Of a stretch of DNA of 64,000 nt, positions 49,657-58,479 are shown in pieces. Position numbers and translations under genes: made by a program. This stretch comes from Nocardia aurantia. Lineage in GTDB: Bacteria > Actinomycetota > Actinomycetes > Mycobacteriales > Mycobacteriaceae. The notes under the pieces are model-generated. The model saw only the letters and a list, made by a program, of their open reading frames with translations, did not search any database and was not told the origin of the DNA. Position 1 is the stretch's first letter; the number at the start of each line of letters is the position of its first letter. The stretch is from the NCBI RefSeq assembly GCF_009604425.1, contig NZ_WEGI01000007.1, positions 124,001 through 188,000 of the forward strand, given 5' to 3'.

Positions 49657-51018
49657 GTGTCCGTCTCCGGCGAAGAACTCCGACCCCCGTCCCCGTCGCG
49701 TGCCGTCTCGGAGGTGGTGGAGCTGGTCAGCACGCTGATCCGATTCGACACCTCCAACACCGGCGAGCTGTCCACCACCAAGGGCGAGCGGGAGTGCGCG
49801 CAGTGGGTGGCGCAACGGCTGGAGGAGGCCGGCTACACCACCGAGTACGTGGAGTCCGGCGCACCCGGCCGCGGCAACGTGTTCGCGCGGCTGCCCGGCG
49901 CGGACCCCACTCGCGGCGCGCTGATGATCCACGGCCATCTGGACGTGGTGCCCGCCGAGGCCGCCGACTGGAGTGTGCACCCGTTCTCCGGGGCGGTGCG
50001 CGACGGTTACGTGTGGGGCCGCGGCGCCATCGATATGAAGGACATGGTCGGGATGATGCTGGCGGTGGCCCGCCAGTTCAAGATCGAGGGCACCGTCCCG
50101 CCGCGGGATCTGGTGTTCGCATTCCTCGCCGACGAGGAGAACGGCGGCCGCTGGGGTTCGCAGTGGCTGGCCGACAATCGGCCCGGCCTGTTCGAAGGCA
50201 TCACCGAGGCCGTCGGCGAGGTCGGCGGTTTCTCGCTGACCGTGCCGCGGCCCGACGGCACCGAGCGGCGGCTGTACCTGGTCGAGACCGCGGAGAAGGG
50301 CCTGGGCTGGATGCGGTTGCGCGCCAAGGCCCGTGCCGGGCACGGCTCGTTCCTGCACGACGACAACGCGGTCACGATCCTGGCGCAGGCGGTGGCGCGG
50401 CTGGGCACCCACACCTTCCCGCTGGTGCTCTCGGATTCGGTGGCCGAATTCCTCGCCGCGGTCAGCGAGGAGACCGGGCTGGCGTTCGATCCGGCGAGCC
50501 CGGACATCGAGGGGCAGCTGGCGAAGCTGGGCACCATCTCCCGCATCATCGGTGCGACGTTGCGCGACACCGCGAATCCGACGATGCTGCAGGCCGGATA
50601 CAAGGCCAACGTGATCCCGCAGACCGCGGAGGCGGTGGTCGACTGCCGGGTGGTGCCCGGCCGGCAGGCGGAGTTCGAACGCGAGGTCGACGAGCTGATC
50701 GGGCCCGACGTGGAGCGGGAGTGGATCACGAAACTCGACTCGTACGAGACCACTTTCGACGGGCATCTGGTCGACGCGATGAACGACGCGATCCTCGCCC
50801 ACGATCCGCAGGGCCGCACCGTGCCCTACATGCTGTCCGGCGGTACCGACGCGAAGGCGTTCGCCCGCTTGGGGATCCGGTGCTTCGGTTTCGCGCCGCT
50901 GCGGTTGCCGCCGGAACTGGACTTCTCCGCATTGTTCCACGGTGTCGACGAACGAGTGCCGGTGCCGGCCTTGGAATTCGGCACCCGCGTGCTCGAACAT
51001 TTCCTATTGCACAGCTGA
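49657..51018 (+). CDS. M20 family metallopeptidase (DapE/ArgE-like)
   Basis: 453 aa. Zinc ligands and catalytic residues are visible: IHGHLDV (His94, Asp96), GAIDMKDM (Asp126), ADEENGG (Glu160/Glu161), and the C-terminal LFHGVDE His. The central dimerisation insert begins near residue 235. The family hydrolyses N-acyl amino acids, dipeptides or succinyl-diaminopimelate; the M. tuberculosis counterpart (DapE2-like) is of this length. GTG start, weak ribosome site. The PEBP gene follows 22 bp later on the same strand, so they form an operon. Confidence 0.87.
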   Translation: MSVSGEELRPPSPSRAVSEVVELVSTLIRFDTSNTGELSTTKGERECAQWVAQRLEEAGYTTEYVESGAPGRGNVFARLPGADPTRGALMIHGHLDVVPAEAADWSVHPFSGAVRDGYVWGRGAIDMKDMVGMMLAVARQFKIEGTVPPRDLVFAFLADEENGGRWGSQWLADNRPGLFEGITEAVGEVGGFSLTVPRPDGTERRLYLVETAEKGLGWMRLRAKARAGHGSFLHDDNAVTILAQAVARLGTHTFPLVLSDSVAEFLAAVSEETGLAFDPASPDIEGQLAKLGTISRIIGATLRDTANPTMLQAGYKANVIPQTAEAVVDCRVVPGRQAEFEREVDELIGPDVEREWITKLDSYETTFDGHLVDAMNDAILAHDPQGRTVPYMLSGGTDAKAFARLGIRCFGFAPLRLPPELDFSALFHGVDERVPVPALEFGTRVLEHFLLHS

Positions 51019-51040
51019 TTCCACGAAAGGACGGTCCTCC

Positions 51041-51583
51041 GTGCCCGACTATTCCTACGATCCGTACGCGGCCCTGCCACAGGTGCCGGCGTTCACCGTC
51101 ACCTCCACCGACGCCGCCGACGGCGCGCCGTTCGCGATCGCGCAGGCCAGCAAGGCTTTCGGCGTGCCCGGCGGGCAGGATGTGTCGCCGCAGTTGTCGT
51201 GGTCCGGATTCCCTTCGGAGACCAAGAGTTTCGTGGTCACCGTGTACGACCCGGACGCGCCGACCGCGTCGGGTTTCTGGCACTGGGCGGTGCTGGACAT
51301 TCCTGCGGCCACCACGTCACTGGATTCCGGCGCCGGTAGCGAGGGTGGTTCGCTGCCGTCGGGGGCGGTGACGCTGCGCAACGACGCCGGGTTCCCGGGC
51401 TTCGTGGGTGCCGCCCCGCCGGCCGGGCACGGGTACCACCGGTACTTCGTCACCGTGCACGCCGTGGATGTCGAGACCCTCGAGCTGGGGGCCGACACCA
51501 GTCCGGCGGTGCTGGGGTTCAACCTGTTCTTCCACACCCTCGCGCGGGCACAGTTCGTGGCGACATTCGAGGTGACCGAGTAA
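51041..51583 (+). CDS. PEBP family protein (YbhB/YbcL type)
   Basis: 180 aa, phosphatidylethanolamine-binding-protein fold. It shows VTVYDPDAPTASGFWHWAV (the DPDxP ligand-site motif with the nearby HW) and GHGYHRYFVTVHAVD, both hallmarks of bacterial PEBPs. The function in bacteria is unclear (kinase- or lipid-binding regulator). GTG start after AAAGGA. It is the second gene of the operon with the M20 peptidase; the same pair occurs near pyrD in M. tuberculosis by recollection. Confidence 0.88.
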   Translation: MPDYSYDPYAALPQVPAFTVTSTDAADGAPFAIAQASKAFGVPGGQDVSPQLSWSGFPSETKSFVVTVYDPDAPTASGFWHWAVLDIPAATTSLDSGAGSEGGSLPSGAVTLRNDAGFPGFVGAAPPAGHGYHRYFVTVHAVDVETLELGADTSPAVLGFNLFFHTLARAQFVATFEVTE

Positions 51584-51851
51584 CACCCGCCCCCGGGCCG
51601 GTACGGCGCAACCGCGTCGTGCCGGGCTAGGATCGCCTGCGCCGCAGCCGGATTCGGCACCTGTAGCCGACAGCCCGATCGGCGTCGGCGCGGTGCCGGT
51701 CGATCGGTGACGGCGCGGTGCCGGTCATTACGTGACAAGTGACTCGACGGAGGTTCCGGTCGGGCCGTCCCGGTCGCAGTCCGGCTGCGGTCGATTCGGC
51801 CGGGCGCCGCGCCGGTGGCGGATCCGCCGGCGGCGCGGCACGGCGGCAGAT

Positions 51852-51938
51852 CGCCCGGGCGAATCCCGCGGCGCGCCGGGCAGGTTCGGCCCGCACCTCC
51901 GCCCGGGCGAATCCCGCGGCGCGCCGGGCAGGTTCGGC
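51852..51938. repeat. 39-bp perfect direct repeat, 48-bp period
   Basis: The 39-bp stretch beginning CGCCCGGGCGAATCCCGCGG and ending CAGGTTCGGC occurs at 51852-51890 and again at 51900-51938. A third, diverged partial copy follows. It fills most of the 402-bp gap between converging PEBP and FadD genes, where I see no gene. Confidence 0.88.
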
Positions 51939-51985
51939 TTGCCGGGCGAATTCCCCAGCGCGACAGCCGATTCGGCTCGACGGTG

Positions 51986-53815
51986 TCAGTGCACCGAATG
52001 CACGTCCGCCGGTTGCGGTTCGGCGTACAGCGCCTCGATCTCGGCAGCGTATTTCGCCGCGATCGGGGCGCGTTTGAGTTTCAGGGTGGGGGTCAGTTCG
52101 GTGCCGCCGGGTTCCCAGGACTGCGGCAGGATCGTGAACCGTTTGATCTGCTCGACACGGGCGAGGCGGGTGTTGCCGGAACGGATCGCGGCGCGGACCT
52201 CCTCGACGATCTCGGGGTGTTCGGCGAGGGTGGCGAGGTCGGCGCCGGGCATACCGAGGTGCTTGGCGCGCAGCACCGCCACATCAGGGTCGAGCACGAT
52301 CAGCGCGGTGAGGTAGGCGCGGCCGTCGCCGATGGCGACCACCGTCGCGGCCAGCGAGGACGCGGCCTTCACGGCGTTCTCGACGTTGGCGGGGGAGATG
52401 TTCTTGCCCGCCTCGGTGATCAGCAGTTCCTTCTTGCGGTCGACGATGGTGACCCAGCCGTCGGCGTCGATGGTGGCGACGTCGCCGGTGTGCAGCCAGC
52501 CGTCGGCGTCGAGGGCCTCGGCCGTCTTCTCGGGCATGCCGCGGTAGCCGCGGGTGACGATCGAGCCGCGGACCAGCAGTTCCCCGTCGTCGCCGAGGCG
52601 CAGCCGCAGATCGCCGAGCGCGCGGCCGACCGAACCGGGCCGCGGGGTGCGCAGATCGGTGAACGTCCCGACCCCGGTGGTTTCCGACATCCCCCACACC
52701 TCGGTGACGGTGAAGCCGAGACCGAGCAGGAATTCCAGGGTTTCCGGCGGGATCGCGGCGGCGCCGGACGCGGCGACCTTCAGTTCGTCCAACCCCAGCG
52801 CGGCACGCAGTTTCGCGAGGACCAGCGTGTCGGCGAGGCGGTGCTGCGCGGCCAGCAGCGGGCCGGGCCGGCCGCCGCCGACGCCGATCTTCGCGGTGGC
52901 GACACCGACCCCGATCGCCCACCGCGCCAGCGCCTGCCGCGCGGCGCCGGCCTCGGCGAGCCGGGCCTCGATCCCGGCCTTGATCTTCTGCCACACCCGC
53001 GGCACACCGAAGAACGTGGTGGGCCGTGCGTCGGGCAGCGCGGCGGCGATCTCCCGCGCGTCGGCGACGCAGGTGATCGTCATCCCGGTGAACAGGTTGG
53101 TGCAGTGCCCGGAGATCCGGTCGGCGACATGCGCGGCCGGCAGATAGGACACGCCGCGATCGTCGAATCCCGCTCGCATGATGTCGTGCTGCTGGGCGGA
53201 GATCTGCGCGACGACGTTGGCGTGGGTCAACTCCACCCCTTTGGAGGGACCGGTGGTGCCGGAGGTGTAGATGAGGGTGGCCAGATCCGCGGGCCGCACG
53301 GCCTGCCAGGCGGCGTCGAAGTCGAAGCCGGCGGCCGGGTCGGCCTCCACGTCGTGCAGTGACACCACCCCGGCGCCGGTGGGCCCGTCGACGACCACGA
53401 CATGGTCCAGCGGCACCCCCGAACCCTGGATCGCGGGCAGGAAAACCTGTTCGGTGATCACGATCCGGTTGCCGGCGTTGGTGAACACGTGCGCGATCTG
53501 CTCGGGGGAACTGGTGTTGTACACCGAGAACGGGGTGCCGCCCAGATGCAGCACGGCGGTGTCGGCGATGTTGAACTCGGGCCGGTTGGTGAGCATGAGA
53601 CCCACGGTGTCCCCGTGCCGCACACCGAGTTTCGCCAGTCCCGCCGCGATCGCCCGGACCCGCTGCGCGTATTCGCGCCAGGTGATCTGCTGGGTGCCGC
53701 CGACGGTCCGCAACGCCACCTGATGCGGCCGCAGCGCCGCGGTCTGCTGGAACGCGGCCGGCACGGTGTCGACCGTGACGCCGGATTGATGGGTGAAGCC
53801 GATCTGTGTGCTCAT
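51986..53815 (-). CDS. Long-chain fatty-acid-CoA ligase (FadD)
   Basis: 609 aa, adenylate-forming enzyme. It has the P-loop-like TLIYTSGTTGPSKGVELTH (about 177-195), WGMSETTGVGT (the A5 motif), DGWLHTGDVATIDADGW with the A7 Asp, and the A10 lysine region KRFTILPQSWEPGGTELTPTLKLKR. It fits the ~600-aa FadD15-like class of actinobacteria that activate long-chain fatty acids to acyl-CoA. The ATG is preceded by AAGGAC. It converges with the PEBP operon. Confidence 0.91.
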   Translation of the reverse strand: MSTQIGFTHQSGVTVDTVPAAFQQTAALRPHQVALRTVGGTQQITWREYAQRVRAIAAGLAKLGVRHGDTVGLMLTNRPEFNIADTAVLHLGGTPFSVYNTSSPEQIAHVFTNAGNRIVITEQVFLPAIQGSGVPLDHVVVVDGPTGAGVVSLHDVEADPAAGFDFDAAWQAVRPADLATLIYTSGTTGPSKGVELTHANVVAQISAQQHDIMRAGFDDRGVSYLPAAHVADRISGHCTNLFTGMTITCVADAREIAAALPDARPTTFFGVPRVWQKIKAGIEARLAEAGAARQALARWAIGVGVATAKIGVGGGRPGPLLAAQHRLADTLVLAKLRAALGLDELKVAASGAAAIPPETLEFLLGLGFTVTEVWGMSETTGVGTFTDLRTPRPGSVGRALGDLRLRLGDDGELLVRGSIVTRGYRGMPEKTAEALDADGWLHTGDVATIDADGWVTIVDRKKELLITEAGKNISPANVENAVKAASSLAATVVAIGDGRAYLTALIVLDPDVAVLRAKHLGMPGADLATLAEHPEIVEEVRAAIRSGNTRLARVEQIKRFTILPQSWEPGGTELTPTLKLKRAPIAAKYAAEIEALYAEPQPADVHSVH

Positions 53816-54049
53816 ACGTCCTTGTTCCCGATCCGTGCCGTGCCGCCGCGGGCCCTCGGGAACGCTGCGCCACCGGCGCGCTCCGGGCCCGCCGCCGGCG
53901 TCGCGCCACCGGGTGACGCGGCCCACCCATCCTATCGGCGCGGCGCGTCGAATGTGATGCGTCTTACACCGGGAAGATCACCGCGCGCATCCCGGCCGCC
54001 CGGTGCCGGCGATGAGGCATCCTGGGCGGATGCGTCTGGTGCGGGAACG

Positions 54050-54235
54050 ACCACGTGTACGACCACAGCCACTTCCGGCGGTTCGACCGGGACACGCCCC
54101 CGCGGGTTCGGTGGAGATCGTGTTATCGGTCGACAACATCGACGAGTTGTTCGACCGGGTGCATCACTACGAGAGCGTTGTGCAGGCGCTGGAAATGCCG
54201 TCGACGATCGATTCACGTGATGAGCGACTCGATAT
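54050..54235 (+). pseudogene. Possible remnant of a glyoxalase/VOC protein gene
   Basis: One frame reads VEIVLSVDNIDELFDRVHH, which resembles the third-strand/helix region of vicinal-oxygen-chelate proteins. The sequence before it lies in another frame (NDHVYDHSHFRRFD) and the sequence after it loses similarity. No intact start, ribosome site or full-length domain exists. It may be a decayed gene, but the match is short. Confidence 0.28.
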
Positions 54236-54298
54236 GAGAACGAACGGCCGGGCAGATCTGCTCCAATCGTCGGCTGCCGGAGTCGATTGTCCGGAGTC

Positions 54299-54919
54299 TC
54301 ACTCGGTCGTGTGGGTCACCTCCGAGTCGAACAGATGACCCTGCACCCGGCGTTTGGCGTCCTGATAGGCGCGCGCATGGCCACTGCGCGCCGCGGTTAT
54401 CAATGGTGTTCGCTCGACAGCGATTCCGGCCGCCTGTACAGCATCGATCTTTTCGGGATTGTTCGTGAGCAGTCGCACCGACTTCAAACCCAAGTCGACC
54501 AGTACCTTCGCCACCGCATGGAAGGAGCGCAGGTCCCGTCCGTGGTCCAGGGCGACATAGCTGGCAAAGGTGTCCACACCGAACAGCTGACTGTGCCGCA
54601 GGCCCTGTGCCTTCACCGTCAGTCCGGCGCCGCGGCCTTCCTGCTCCAAATACACCAGAATTCCCGATTCCTCTTCCTGGATCATATCCAGCGCGAGTGC
54701 CAGTTCCGAACCACAGTCGCAGTCGTCGGATCCCAGCACATCTCCGTACAGGCAACGAGAATGAATCCGGACCAGACAGCCGTCGCCGGCCTCACCGAAG
54801 ATGAGCAGCGTTCCGCGGTCGTCTCCGTTCAGCCATTCACGAACCCGCACGGTGATATCTCGGCCCCGGCGCGTGAGCGTGTGCGCAGTTTTGTCGAGGT
54901 CGAATGGCTCCGTTGTCAA
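54299..54919 (-). CDS. ribA: GTP cyclohydrolase II (RibA), stand-alone
   Basis: 206 aa. The zinc site RIHSRCLYGDVLGSDDCDCG has the three expected cysteines (Cys56, Cys67, Cys69). EQEGRG and SVRLLTNNPEKI are the other family signatures, and ALDHGRDLRSF corresponds to the catalytic Asp/Arg segment. It opens GTP to the first pyrimidine of riboflavin synthesis and may be a second, specialised copy because no other rib gene is near. TTG at 54919 was chosen because the deleted tandem copy starts ATG-ACA-ACC-GAG at the same aligned position. The lower GC of the gene hints at acquisition. Confidence 0.85.
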   Translation of the reverse strand: MTTEPFDLDKTAHTLTRRGRDITVRVREWLNGDDRGTLLIFGEAGDGCLVRIHSRCLYGDVLGSDDCDCGSELALALDMIQEEESGILVYLEQEGRGAGLTVKAQGLRHSQLFGVDTFASYVALDHGRDLRSFHAVAKVLVDLGLKSVRLLTNNPEKIDAVQAAGIAVERTPLITAARSGHARAYQDAKRRVQGHLFDSEVTHTTE

Positions 54920-55039
54920 AGGATCACCCCCGAGCCGCAACACAGCACCGTAGCGGCCGAACTGCCACCGCCTCCAGAGTCTAGGCGTCGCTCCACCGGT
55001 CCGCTCCGGTAATGTCGGCCGCTACAGAAAACCTGTTGT

Positions 55040-55398
55040 CTACCAGTCGAATTCGCCCGGAAGCAAGTGCCCGCGGACGCGCCGCTCGGCCTCCGGGTAA
55101 GCGCGGGCACGCGCGCTGCGTGCCTCGGTGATCAGCGGAACCCGCTCGACGGCGAAACCGGCCTCCCGGATGGCTTTCAGCTTGTCCGGGTTGTTCGTGA
55201 GCAGTCGCACCGAGGTGAGTCCGAGCTCGGACAGCGCGAATGTATTCGTACCAAGCAGTTGTCGGTGATCGCACCGATGACGATCATGGTGCTTCGATCG
55301 TCTCCGTCAACCCATTCACGGACGCGGACAGCCATTTCGCGCCCCTTGCGCGTCAACGTATGCCCGGTTTCGTCGAGATCGGATACCTCGGTTGTCAT
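55040..55398 (-). pseudogene. Tandem ribA copy with a large internal deletion
   Basis: The N-terminal part (MTTEVSDLDETGHTLTRKGR through CLVRIHSRC) and the C-terminal part (ALSELGLTSVRLLTNNPDKL through GEFDW-stop) each align closely to the neighbouring ribA product. The ~82 codons between them are missing and the two parts are in different frames. The join lies at CGCGCTGT, where Ser-Arg-Cys of one frame overlaps Ala-Leu-Ser of the other, consistent with deletion at a short homology. The zinc cysteines after the first and the catalytic centre are lost, so it cannot be functional. Confidence 0.85.
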
Positions 55399-55485
55399 AG
55401 CACCGCCCGGAGGAAAACGCTATTGGCTGACTGTCCGGCCATCGTACGCGGCACGTCCGGCAACTCCCGAGCTCACAGCAAACTC

Positions 55486-57660
55486 TCAGCGCCACACCAG
55501 TTTCAGCAGTGCTGGGGTCAGCAGCAGCCGGATCACCGTCGCGTCCAGGACCAGTGCAGCAATCATGCCATAGGCGATGTACTTCATCAGCACCAGATCC
55601 GAGAAGCCGAACGCGCCGGTCACCACGATCAGGATCGCCGCCGCCGAGGTGATCACCCCGCCGGTGTGGGCGACGCCGAACCGGATCGCCTCCGCCGGTT
55701 CGGCGCCGGCATGCCGGGCCTCGGCCATCCGCGACTGCAGGAACACCTCGTAGTCGGTGGACAGCCCGAACAGCACCGTCACGATCAGCACCAGCACCGC
55801 GAACATCAGCGGGCCCGGGGTGAAGTTCAGTGTCCCCGCACCGTGACCCTCGACGAAGATCCAGGTCAGGATGCCCAGGGTGGCTGCCAGCGACAGTGTG
55901 CTCAGCAGGACCGCTTTGATCGCCAGTACCAGGGACCGGAACGCCGCGTACATCAGCGCGATCGCGGCGGCGACCAGGATCGCGCCCAACAGCGGCAGGC
56001 CCGCGATCAGGCTGTGGATGCTGTCGCGTTCCAGGGCGGGGACCCCGGCGACCATCACCTTCACCCCCGGCGGGGACGGGATCGCGCGCAGTGCCGCGAT
56101 CGCGGTGTCGGTGGCCCGGTCGTCGATCAGCCCGGCGGACAGGACGTTCACCCCGTCCTTGGTGGGGGCGGCGGCCTCGAACTTCCCGGTCAGCCCGGGG
56201 GTGAAATCGGCCTGGAACCGGATGTCGGACAACTGTTGCGGATTCGCGCCCACCACAACGAGTTTCAACGGTTCGGTGCGGAAACCCGGGAACAGGGAAT
56301 CGAACTGCTCCTGCGCGATCCGGGCGGGGTTGTCGCGCGCCAGATATCGCTCGGACAGGCCACCGAATTCGATGTGCCGGAACGGGATCAGCAGCACCAG
56401 CAGTCCCAGCACGATCGGCGCGATCACCAGCACCGGCCGCCGCATCGCGAACACCGCCAGCCCGGAGAAGAACCGCTGCCCACGCTCGCCGTGGCCCGGG
56501 ACCGGTTGCGCCGCAACGTTTCCGCGGCGGAAGGTGCGCCAGTTGAGCAGGTCGATGCGGTCGCCGGCGATGCTGAGCATCGCCGGCAGCGCCGTCACCG
56601 ACAGCACCGCCGCCAGCAGCACCGAGCTGATTCCGCCGTACGGCACCGACCGCAGCACCCCGATCGGGAAGATGAACAGCGCACCGAGGCTCACCGCGAT
56701 GATCGCCGCCGAGAACAGCACCGTGCGGCCCGCGGTGGCGACCGTCGCGGCGGTGGCCTCCTCCACGGTGCGCCCGGCGCCGAGTTCCTCCCGGAACCTG
56801 GTCACCGCGAACAGTCCGTAGTCGATCGCCAGCCCCAGGCTGACCAGCGTCACCACCGCCGACGCGAACACGTTCACGTCGATCATCGTGGACAGCAGTC
56901 GCATGATGCCCTGACTGCCGAGGATCGTCATCCCGCCGACCAGCACCGGCAGCGCCGCGGCCACCACCCCGCCGAACACGAAATACAACAGGATCGCCAC
57001 CAGCGGCAACGCGATCACCTCCGCACGGTGGATATCGCGCTGCATCCCGGTGTTGATGCCCTCCACCACCGGTTGCAGGCCCGCCAGCTGCACCGTCGTG
57101 CCGCCGGGCCCGCAACCGGTGGTGGTCGTGCGCCCGGCGGCGTCGACCGGGCCGTGCGCGGCCGGGGCGGGGGCGCCGGTGCAGCCGGCGCGCAACGCGT
57201 CCTCGATCGCGAGGTAGTTGTTCACCGATTCGGTGTCCTCACCGCGTAATCCGACGCTGGCGAAGGCGTGCGTGCGGGAGGCGTCGGCGAACCGGCCCAT
57301 CATCGAACCGTCGAAATAGGAGTCGATCTTCAGGATCCGATCGGGGTAGCGGGCCCGTAACTGTGCCAGTGACGCGGTCACCGCGTCCCGCACCGGCGGA
57401 TCGTCGACGGTGCCGCCGGGCGGGGCGGTGTAGATGATGATCACGTCCGCGTCGGTGTCGCGGCCGAAGGTGCGGTCGGCCAGCTGCGACGCCGCCACCG
57501 ACTCGCTGTGCTCGTCGAACCAGCCGCCCTGGGCCAGCCGCGACCCCAGATCCAGGCCGTAGACACCGGACGCGGCCACCGTCACCAGGAACACCGCGCA
57601 CACCACGAACCGGTGCCGGTGGACGAACCGGCCCCACCGCGCCAGCAGCCGATCGAACAT
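55486..57660 (-). CDS. MMPL family RND transporter
   Basis: 724 aa, resistance-nodulation-division fold of the mycobacterial MmpL type. There is one N-terminal helix, a first extracytoplasmic domain (about 40-200), five helices, a second soluble domain (about 430-560) and six further helices. SLGLAIDYGLFAVTRFREE and GLSTDYEVFLQSRMAE are the paired Asp-Tyr proton-relay motifs of helices 4 and 10. It would export lipids, siderophores or drugs. It starts 6 bp after a lipoprotein gene with which it forms an operon, an arrangement that recalls mmpS-mmpL pairs although the lipoprotein is of another family. Confidence 0.92.
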   Translation of the reverse strand: MFDRLLARWGRFVHRHRFVVCAVFLVTVAASGVYGLDLGSRLAQGGWFDEHSESVAASQLADRTFGRDTDADVIIIYTAPPGGTVDDPPVRDAVTASLAQLRARYPDRILKIDSYFDGSMMGRFADASRTHAFASVGLRGEDTESVNNYLAIEDALRAGCTGAPAPAAHGPVDAAGRTTTTGCGPGGTTVQLAGLQPVVEGINTGMQRDIHRAEVIALPLVAILLYFVFGGVVAAALPVLVGGMTILGSQGIMRLLSTMIDVNVFASAVVTLVSLGLAIDYGLFAVTRFREELGAGRTVEEATAATVATAGRTVLFSAAIIAVSLGALFIFPIGVLRSVPYGGISSVLLAAVLSVTALPAMLSIAGDRIDLLNWRTFRRGNVAAQPVPGHGERGQRFFSGLAVFAMRRPVLVIAPIVLGLLVLLIPFRHIEFGGLSERYLARDNPARIAQEQFDSLFPGFRTEPLKLVVVGANPQQLSDIRFQADFTPGLTGKFEAAAPTKDGVNVLSAGLIDDRATDTAIAALRAIPSPPGVKVMVAGVPALERDSIHSLIAGLPLLGAILVAAAIALMYAAFRSLVLAIKAVLLSTLSLAATLGILTWIFVEGHGAGTLNFTPGPLMFAVLVLIVTVLFGLSTDYEVFLQSRMAEARHAGAEPAEAIRFGVAHTGGVITSAAAILIVVTGAFGFSDLVLMKYIAYGMIAALVLDATVIRLLLTPALLKLVWR

Positions 57661-57666
57661 CCGCCG

Positions 57667-58221
57667 CTACCCGCAGGCCGGGGTCTTGTAGTCGGCGGTG
57701 CGCAGGATCCCGCACAGGTCGGTGCGCGACAGCTTCCACACCCCGCCGACGTCGACGAAGTGCACGATCGTGGTGCGGATGTTGCTGCCGGTTCCGTCCT
57801 TGTCCAGCCGCAACGTCGCCGTCAGCGTGCCGTCGTGATTGTCGAACACCGGATCGGTGACCCCGTAGATCGCGCGCGGATTGTCGCGCAGCGCCTGATA
57901 CATGTCGGGGATCGCGCCCTTGAACGCGTCACCGTCCTCGATCAGCGCGGTGCGGTCGCTGTCGGGCAGGGCCGGGTCGAGGGCACGTTTGATCTGCGCG
58001 TCCAGCTCGGCCGCCCCCGGGATCGGGCGCTGCGCCGCGCGACCGGCCGGCGAATCCTGCGCGGCCTGCGCCGACGAGGTCAGCGCCGCGTACGCCGAGG
58101 ACCGCGCCGCGGCCACCGCCGCCTCGTCCGGGCCGCTGGAACAACCGGTCACCACCGCTACCAGGCCCGCCGCGCACAGCCCCCACACCGGCGCATACCG
58201 CGCCGATCGTCGCACCACCAT
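57667..58221 (-). CDS. Lipoprotein paired with the MMPL transporter (MTB12-like)
   Basis: 184 aa. The signal peptide ends in VVTGC (Cys27). The mature part begins with an Ala/Ser-rich helix and has a ~120-residue domain with YGVTDPVFDNHDGTLTATLRL and FVDVGGVWKLSRTDLCGIL. It resembles the low-molecular-weight antigen MTB12 family of actinobacterial exported proteins. The two Cys near the end may form a disulfide. ATG with a modest GGGACGG site. Only 6 bp separate it from the MMPL gene, so a periplasmic partner role for the exporter is plausible. Confidence 0.8.
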   Translation of the reverse strand: MVVRRSARYAPVWGLCAAGLVAVVTGCSSGPDEAAVAAARSSAYAALTSSAQAAQDSPAGRAAQRPIPGAAELDAQIKRALDPALPDSDRTALIEDGDAFKGAIPDMYQALRDNPRAIYGVTDPVFDNHDGTLTATLRLDKDGTGSNIRTTIVHFVDVGGVWKLSRTDLCGILRTADYKTPACG

Positions 58222-58479
58222 CTGCCGTCCCTGTGCCCGTTTCGAGAAGTTACCGGTAAGTCTCGTACAGTCTTGCACGGACGCCGCGATCCACCTGCTC
58301 CTTTCCCGCCGCCGGTTCACCGCGCCTGCGCACGGCCGCGACAGAACGCCGCGACACGCCATGCCGACGCCACGACCCCGGCGCGTCGGGCCGCACCGGC
58401 ACCGTGGTCAGATGATAGGGAAGAGGTTCGCCGGGGCGGCCCGGTGAGCAGGCGTGACGGTGGCGAAGGAGTTCGGTGC

